Source of the DNA: DATATV01 sp036268615
GTDB taxonomy: Bacteria > Actinomycetota > Actinomycetes > Mycobacteriales > Pseudonocardiaceae
Assembly (NCBI GenBank): GCA_036268615.1
Contig: DATATV010000052.1
Location: 1 to 64,000, forward strand
DNA length: 64,000 nt
Direction of reading: 5' to 3'
In this document: piece after piece, positions 60,315 through 64,000 of the stretch
How the letters are laid out: the number at the start of each line of letters is the position of its first letter
How positions within the stretch are numbered: the first letter of the stretch is position 1
Notes under the pieces: generated by a model
What the model saw: only the letters and a program-made list of their open reading frames with translations
Told to the model about the DNA's origin: nothing
Database searches by the model: none
Translations under genes and position numbers: made by a program

Positions 60315-61688
60315 CTAGCGTCCGGAGAGGTGGTCGGCGAGCCAGGCCAGCGGGGAGGTCCGGTCGGTCGTCGAGCGCAACTCCTGGCGGTCGGCGGCCC
60401 GGTAGGCCGCGTACACCGCCCGCACCGCCAGCCAGCGCACCGGTTCCGGCTCCCAGCGGCGCACCCGCCGGCCGACCCAGGGCAGCCGGGTCAGCTCGGT
60501 GTCCTGGCCCAGCACCAGGTCGCGCAGGGTGCGGCCGGCCAGGTTGGTGGTGGTCACCCCGTGGCCGACGTACCCGCCGGCCCAGCCGAGGCCGGTCGAC
60601 CGGTCCAGGCCCGCGGTGGAGCACCAGTCCCTCGGCACCGCGAGCACCCCGGACCAGGCGTGCTCGATGGCCGCGTCCCGGGTGGCCGGCCAGAACCGGG
60701 TCAGAATCGCGCGCAGTGCGGCGATCGTGCTCTCGTGCGTGTGCCCATCGGCGTCGGTCCGGGAGCCGTACCGGTAGGGCACGCCCCGGCCGCCGATGGC
60801 GATCCGGTCGTCGGCGGTCCGCTGGGCGTACATGTAGGCGTGCGCCTCGTCGCCGAGCACCTCCCGGTTCGCCCAGCCGATCTCGTCCCACACCGCGGCC
60901 GACAGCGGTTCGGTGACGACCATCGACGAGTTCATCGGCAGCCACTCCCGGCGCAGGCCGGGCAGCCGCGCGGTGAAGCCCTCGGTCGCCCGCAGCACGA
61001 ACTCCGCCCGGACCGTGCCGTAGGGGGTGGTCACCCGGTGCGGGTCGATCGCGGTGACCGGGGTCGACTCGTGGATCGGCACACCCAGCCGCTCCACCGC
61101 GGCGGCCAACCCGCGGACCAGCTTCGCCGGGTGCACCCGGGCGGAGTTGGGGTGGTGGAAGCCGCCCAGCGCGCCGTCGATCCGGACCCGCGCGGCCAGC
61201 TCGTCGGCCGAGAGCAGGGTGAGATCTGTTTGACCCCAGGCTGTTTCGTGCTCCGCGGCGGCCCGCAGCCGGACCAGCTGGGCCGGTGTGGTGGCCACCG
61301 CGAGTTCGCCGCCCTTGACGATGTCGGCCTCGATGCCCTCCCCCTCGGCCACCGCGATCACCTCGTCCACCGCGTCGATCATGACCCGTTGCAACGCGAT
61401 CGCGGCCTCGCGGCCGGCGTCGCGTGCGTACCGCTCGGACGAGCCGGCGACCGAGGAGGTGAGCCAGCCGCCGTTGCGGCCGGACGCGCCGTAACCGGCG
61501 AACTCCCGCTCCAGCACGACGATCCGCAGCCGCGGCGCGGCCTTGCGCAGGTAGTACGCGGTCCACAGGCCGGTATAGCCCGCGCCGACCACGCACACGT
61601 CCACCTCGGTCGAGCCGGGCAGGCTCGGCCGGCGCTCGGGCCGGCCCAACTGGGTGTGCCAGAACGAAACGCCGCCGTTGGTGAGCAT
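60315..61688 (-). CDS. FAD-dependent amine/amino-acid oxidoreductase (PuuB/DadA-like)
   Basis: A 457-residue flavoprotein of the DAO fold. FAD motif VDVCVVGAGYTGLWTAYYL, ERYARDAG, GYGASGRNGGW (covalent/isoalloxazine region as in gamma-glutamylputrescine oxidase) and C-terminal GYVGHGVTTTNLAGRTL. N-terminal SFWHTQLG resembles PuuB-type proteins. Likely oxidises a secondary amine or D-/N-substituted amino acid. ATG 61688, about 21 bases after the helicase stop; the two could be co-transcribed but have no clear functional link. Confidence 0.87.
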   Translation of the reverse strand: MLTNGGVSFWHTQLGRPERRPSLPGSTEVDVCVVGAGYTGLWTAYYLRKAAPRLRIVVLEREFAGYGASGRNGGWLTSSVAGSSERYARDAGREAAIALQRVMIDAVDEVIAVAEGEGIEADIVKGGELAVATTPAQLVRLRAAAEHETAWGQTDLTLLSADELAARVRIDGALGGFHHPNSARVHPAKLVRGLAAAVERLGVPIHESTPVTAIDPHRVTTPYGTVRAEFVLRATEGFTARLPGLRREWLPMNSSMVVTEPLSAAVWDEIGWANREVLGDEAHAYMYAQRTADDRIAIGGRGVPYRYGSRTDADGHTHESTIAALRAILTRFWPATRDAAIEHAWSGVLAVPRDWCSTAGLDRSTGLGWAGGYVGHGVTTTNLAGRTLRDLVLGQDTELTRLPWVGRRVRRWEPEPVRWLAVRAVYAAYRAADRQELRSTTDRTSPLAWLADHLSGR

Positions 61689-61709
61689 CGCGGTTCTCCC
61701 TACCCGGTC

Positions 61710-64000
61710 CTACATCTGGCCGACCGACACGATCCGCACCGCTGCCGCGCCGTTCTCGTCCGACTCGGCCAGGTCGATCTCGGCGGTGATGCTCCAGTCG
61801 TGGTCCCCGGCGGGGTCGTCGAGCACCTGCCGGACCTGCCACTGCTGCGCGCCGGGCTCCAGCACGAACAGTTGCGGGCCGCGGGCGTTGCCGCTCACGC
61901 CGATCTCGTCGTGCTGTTCGTAGTAGGGCGTCAGCGCGGTTTCCCACTCGTCGGCGTCCCAGCCGGCCTCCGCGTCCAACTCGCCCAGCGCGTCGTAGTC
62001 CCCGCGGGCGGCGAGTTCGACCCGGCGGAACAGGGCGTTGCGCACCAGCACCCGGAATGCCCTGGTGTTGCGGGTGACCGCGGGCGGCCGCTCGTCCACC
62101 GGCACGTCGGTCGGGTTCTGCAACTGCTCCCACTCGTCCAGCAGGCTGGAGTCGACCTGCCGGACGAGCTCGCCCAGCCACTCCTCAAGGTCGCTGACCT
62201 CTTCGGTCTTCGCCTCGTCCGGGACGGTCTGCCGCAGCGCCCGGTAGGCGTCGGCCAGATACCGCAGCACCAGGCCCTCCGAGCGGGCCAGGCCGTAGTA
62301 GCCGACGTACTCGGTGAACGTCATCGCGCGCTCGAACATGTCCCGCACCACCGACTTGGGCGACAGCTCGTGCTCGTCCACCCACGGCGCCCCGCGTCGG
62401 TAGCTGGCGAACGCGCCGAACAGCAGGTCGGCCAGCGGCTTGGGATAGGTGACGTTGTCCAGCAGTTCCATCCGCTGGTCGTACTCGATGCCCTCGGACT
62501 TCATCGCGGCCACCGCCTCGCCGCGCGCCTTGAACTGCTGCGCGGACAACACCTGGCGCGGATCATCCAGTGTGGACTCGATGATGGACAGCAGGTCCAG
62601 CGGGTAGCCGGGGTCCTCGCGGTCCAACAGGTCCATCGCGGCCAGCGCGAACGGGGACAACGGCTGGTTGAGCGCGAAGTCGAGCTGGAGGTCGCCGACG
62701 ATCCGGAACCGTCGGCCGGTCTCGTCCGGCGCGGGCAGTCGCTCGACCACGTCGGCGGCCACCAGCGCACGATAGATCGCGAACGCACGCAGGATGTGCT
62801 TGCGTTGCGCCGCAGGCGGTTCGTCGTTGTCGGTGAGCAGGTGCTTCATCGCGGCGAACGCGTCGCCGGGCCGGCTGATCACGTTGAGCAGCATCGCGTG
62901 GCTGACCGCGAAGCTGGACGTCAGCGGTTCCGGCTCGGCACCGATCAGCCGCTCGAACGTCGCCTCGCCCCAGGAGACGAAACCCTCCGGCGGCTTCTTG
63001 CGCACCACCCGGCGCCGCTTCTTCGGGTCGTCGCCCGCCTTCTGTAGTGCTTTTTCGTTCTCCACCACGTGTTCGGGCGCCTGCACCACGACGGTGCCGA
63101 CCGTGTCGTAGCCGGCCCGACCGGCCCGGCCGGCGATCTGGTGGAACTCCCGTGCGTTCAGGTGCCGGGTGCGGGTACCGTCGTATTTGGACAGTGCGGT
63201 GAACATGACGGTGCGGATCGGCACGTTGATGCCGACGCCGAGGGTGTCCGTGCCGCAGACGATCTTGAGCAGGCCGGCCTGGGCCAGCCGCTCGACCAGC
63301 CTGCGGTAGCGGGGCAGCATGCCCGCGTGGTGCACCCCGATCCCGTGCCGCACCAACCGCGAGAGCGTCTTGCCGAAGCCGGAGGAGAACCGGAACTGGC
63401 CGATCAGTGCGGCGATCGCGTCCTTCTCCGCGCGGGTGGACACGTTCACGCTCATCAGCGCCTGCGCCCGCTCCAGCGCCGCGGCCTGGGTGAAGTGCAC
63501 GACGTAGACCGGCGCGCCGTGGGTGACCAGCAGTTCCTCGATCGTCTCCTGCACCGGGGTGAGCACCCAGCGGAAGGTCAGTGGCACCGGGCGTTCGGCG
63601 GACCGGACCACCTCGCTGGGGCGGCCGGTGCGCCGGGTCAGGTCCTTGGCGAACCGGTCGACATCGCCCAGCGTCGCCGACATCAGCAGGAACTGCGCCT
63701 TGGGCAACTCGACCAGCGGCACCTGCCAGGCCCAGCCGCGGTCGGGGTCGGCGTAGAAGTGGAACTCGTCCATCACGACCTGGCCGACGTCGGCGGCCGA
63801 GCCGAACCGCAGCGCGATGTTGGCCAGGATCTCCGCGGTGCAGCAGATGATCGGCGCGCCCTGGTTCACGCTGGAGTCGCCGGTCATCATGCCGACGTTC
63901 GACGGGCCGAACACCGCGCACAGGTCGAAGAACTTCTCCGACACCAACGCCTTGATCGGCGCGGTGTAGAAGGTGCGCTTGCCCTGGGCCAGCGCGGTGA
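61710..64000 (-). CDS. DEAD/DEAH box RNA helicase with DUF3516 C-terminal domain (5' end outside window)
   Basis: The frame is open to the right edge; about 763 residues are visible and the N-terminal Walker A part is missing. Seen: YTAPIKALVSEKFFDL, CTAEILAN, motif II DEFHFY, motif III LMSATLGD, helicase C-terminal HHAGMLPRYRRLVERLAQ, FHQIAGRAGRAGYDTVG, then a long C-terminal region (EGFVSWGEATFERL, VDEHELSPKSVVRDMFE) of the DUF3516 type. Ski2-like helicases in actinobacteria of about 830-860 residues have this plan. Probable RNA or RNP remodelling enzyme. Confidence 0.92.
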   Translation of the reverse strand, partial: TALAQGKRTFYTAPIKALVSEKFFDLCAVFGPSNVGMMTGDSSVNQGAPIICCTAEILANIALRFGSAADVGQVVMDEFHFYADPDRGWAWQVPLVELPKAQFLLMSATLGDVDRFAKDLTRRTGRPSEVVRSAERPVPLTFRWVLTPVQETIEELLVTHGAPVYVVHFTQAAALERAQALMSVNVSTRAEKDAIAALIGQFRFSSGFGKTLSRLVRHGIGVHHAGMLPRYRRLVERLAQAGLLKIVCGTDTLGVGINVPIRTVMFTALSKYDGTRTRHLNAREFHQIAGRAGRAGYDTVGTVVVQAPEHVVENEKALQKAGDDPKKRRRVVRKKPPEGFVSWGEATFERLIGAEPEPLTSSFAVSHAMLLNVISRPGDAFAAMKHLLTDNDEPPAAQRKHILRAFAIYRALVAADVVERLPAPDETGRRFRIVGDLQLDFALNQPLSPFALAAMDLLDREDPGYPLDLLSIIESTLDDPRQVLSAQQFKARGEAVAAMKSEGIEYDQRMELLDNVTYPKPLADLLFGAFASYRRGAPWVDEHELSPKSVVRDMFERAMTFTEYVGYYGLARSEGLVLRYLADAYRALRQTVPDEAKTEEVSDLEEWLGELVRQVDSSLLDEWEQLQNPTDVPVDERPPAVTRNTRAFRVLVRNALFRRVELAARGDYDALGELDAEAGWDADEWETALTPYYEQHDEIGVSGNARGPQLFVLEPGAQQWQVRQVLDDPAGDHDWSITAEIDLAESDENGAAAVRIVSVGQM

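Noticed and set aside
60192..63047. A 951-codon open frame on the plus strand across three leftward genes
   Set aside because: Amino-acid composition is Arg/Gly/His/Val-rich and shows no domain; it is an antisense shadow of the oxidoreductase and helicase genes caused by GC-rich third positions.

Overview
The window looks like chromosomal DNA from a high-GC actinobacterium. Evidence: very strong GC bias, many GTG starts, frequent ATGA/GTGA stop-start overlaps, a mycothiol-dependent formaldehyde dehydrogenase, an IdeR/DtxR-type iron box, and a Pls-type membrane NRPS. A Pseudonocardiales member (Amycolatopsis/Kutzneria-like) is my best guess, but this is inference. I saw no rRNA, tRNA, CRISPR array, insertion sequence or prophage.

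Layout. 1-5600: a leftward operon for non-phosphorylative pentonate catabolism (DapA-family KDA dehydratase/aldolase, IlvD/EDD dehydratase, alpha-ketoglutarate semialdehyde dehydrogenase, LysE-type exporter) with a divergent GntR/FCD repressor and a clear shared operator. 5700-12200: an ECF sigma factor carrying its own zinc-finger and membrane anchor, S-(hydroxymethyl)mycothiol dehydrogenase, a secreted Thr-rich protein, and a sirtuin divergent from an enoyl-CoA hydratase. 12178-18274: a five-gene MacB-like ABC operon with two membrane-fusion proteins and a DUF5666 lipoprotein that share Gly-rich FGGGG segments. 18400-24800: a small membrane protein, a VOC protein, an MMPL exporter divergent from a NarL-type two-component system with repeated TACCGC half-sites between them, and a DppA-type D-aminopeptidase. 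24858-33730: a zinc alcohol dehydrogenase and LacZ-type beta-galactosidase, a zinc-ribbon mini-protein coupled to a ferredoxin reductase, a cyclase-family hydrolase, a qor2/HxlR divergent pair and a patatin.

34300-39700 is a D-amino-acid scavenging locus: IclR regulator, SSS symporter, N-acyl-D-amino-acid deacylase and D-amino acid deaminase. 39700-45060 holds an FAD monooxygenase divergent from a TetR regulator that carries an extra C-terminal recombinase-like HTH, then a PfkB kinase divergent from DeoR plus a GH4 phospho-glycosidase. 45061-50288 is the most unusual chemistry: a Pls-type (epsilon-poly-lysine synthetase-like) NRPS whose stop codon overlaps the start of an M1 aminopeptidase; the adenylation pocket read by eye resembles a lysine code.

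50400-64000: an aldo/keto reductase and its TetR regulator, an esterase, a Q/P-rich zinc-ribbon protein, a coupled YceI-MetY-CoA-binding operon, a deletion scar joining 3' halves of an SDR and a LysR gene, a Baeyer-Villiger-type monooxygenase, a DoxX-family membrane protein behind an iron box, a stand-alone N-terminal domain of an SGNH hydrolase, a PuuB/DadA-like oxidoreductase, and a DUF3516 helicase running off the right edge. Every divergent regulator-target pair tested carries an inverted repeat in its intergenic gap; these are listed separately.
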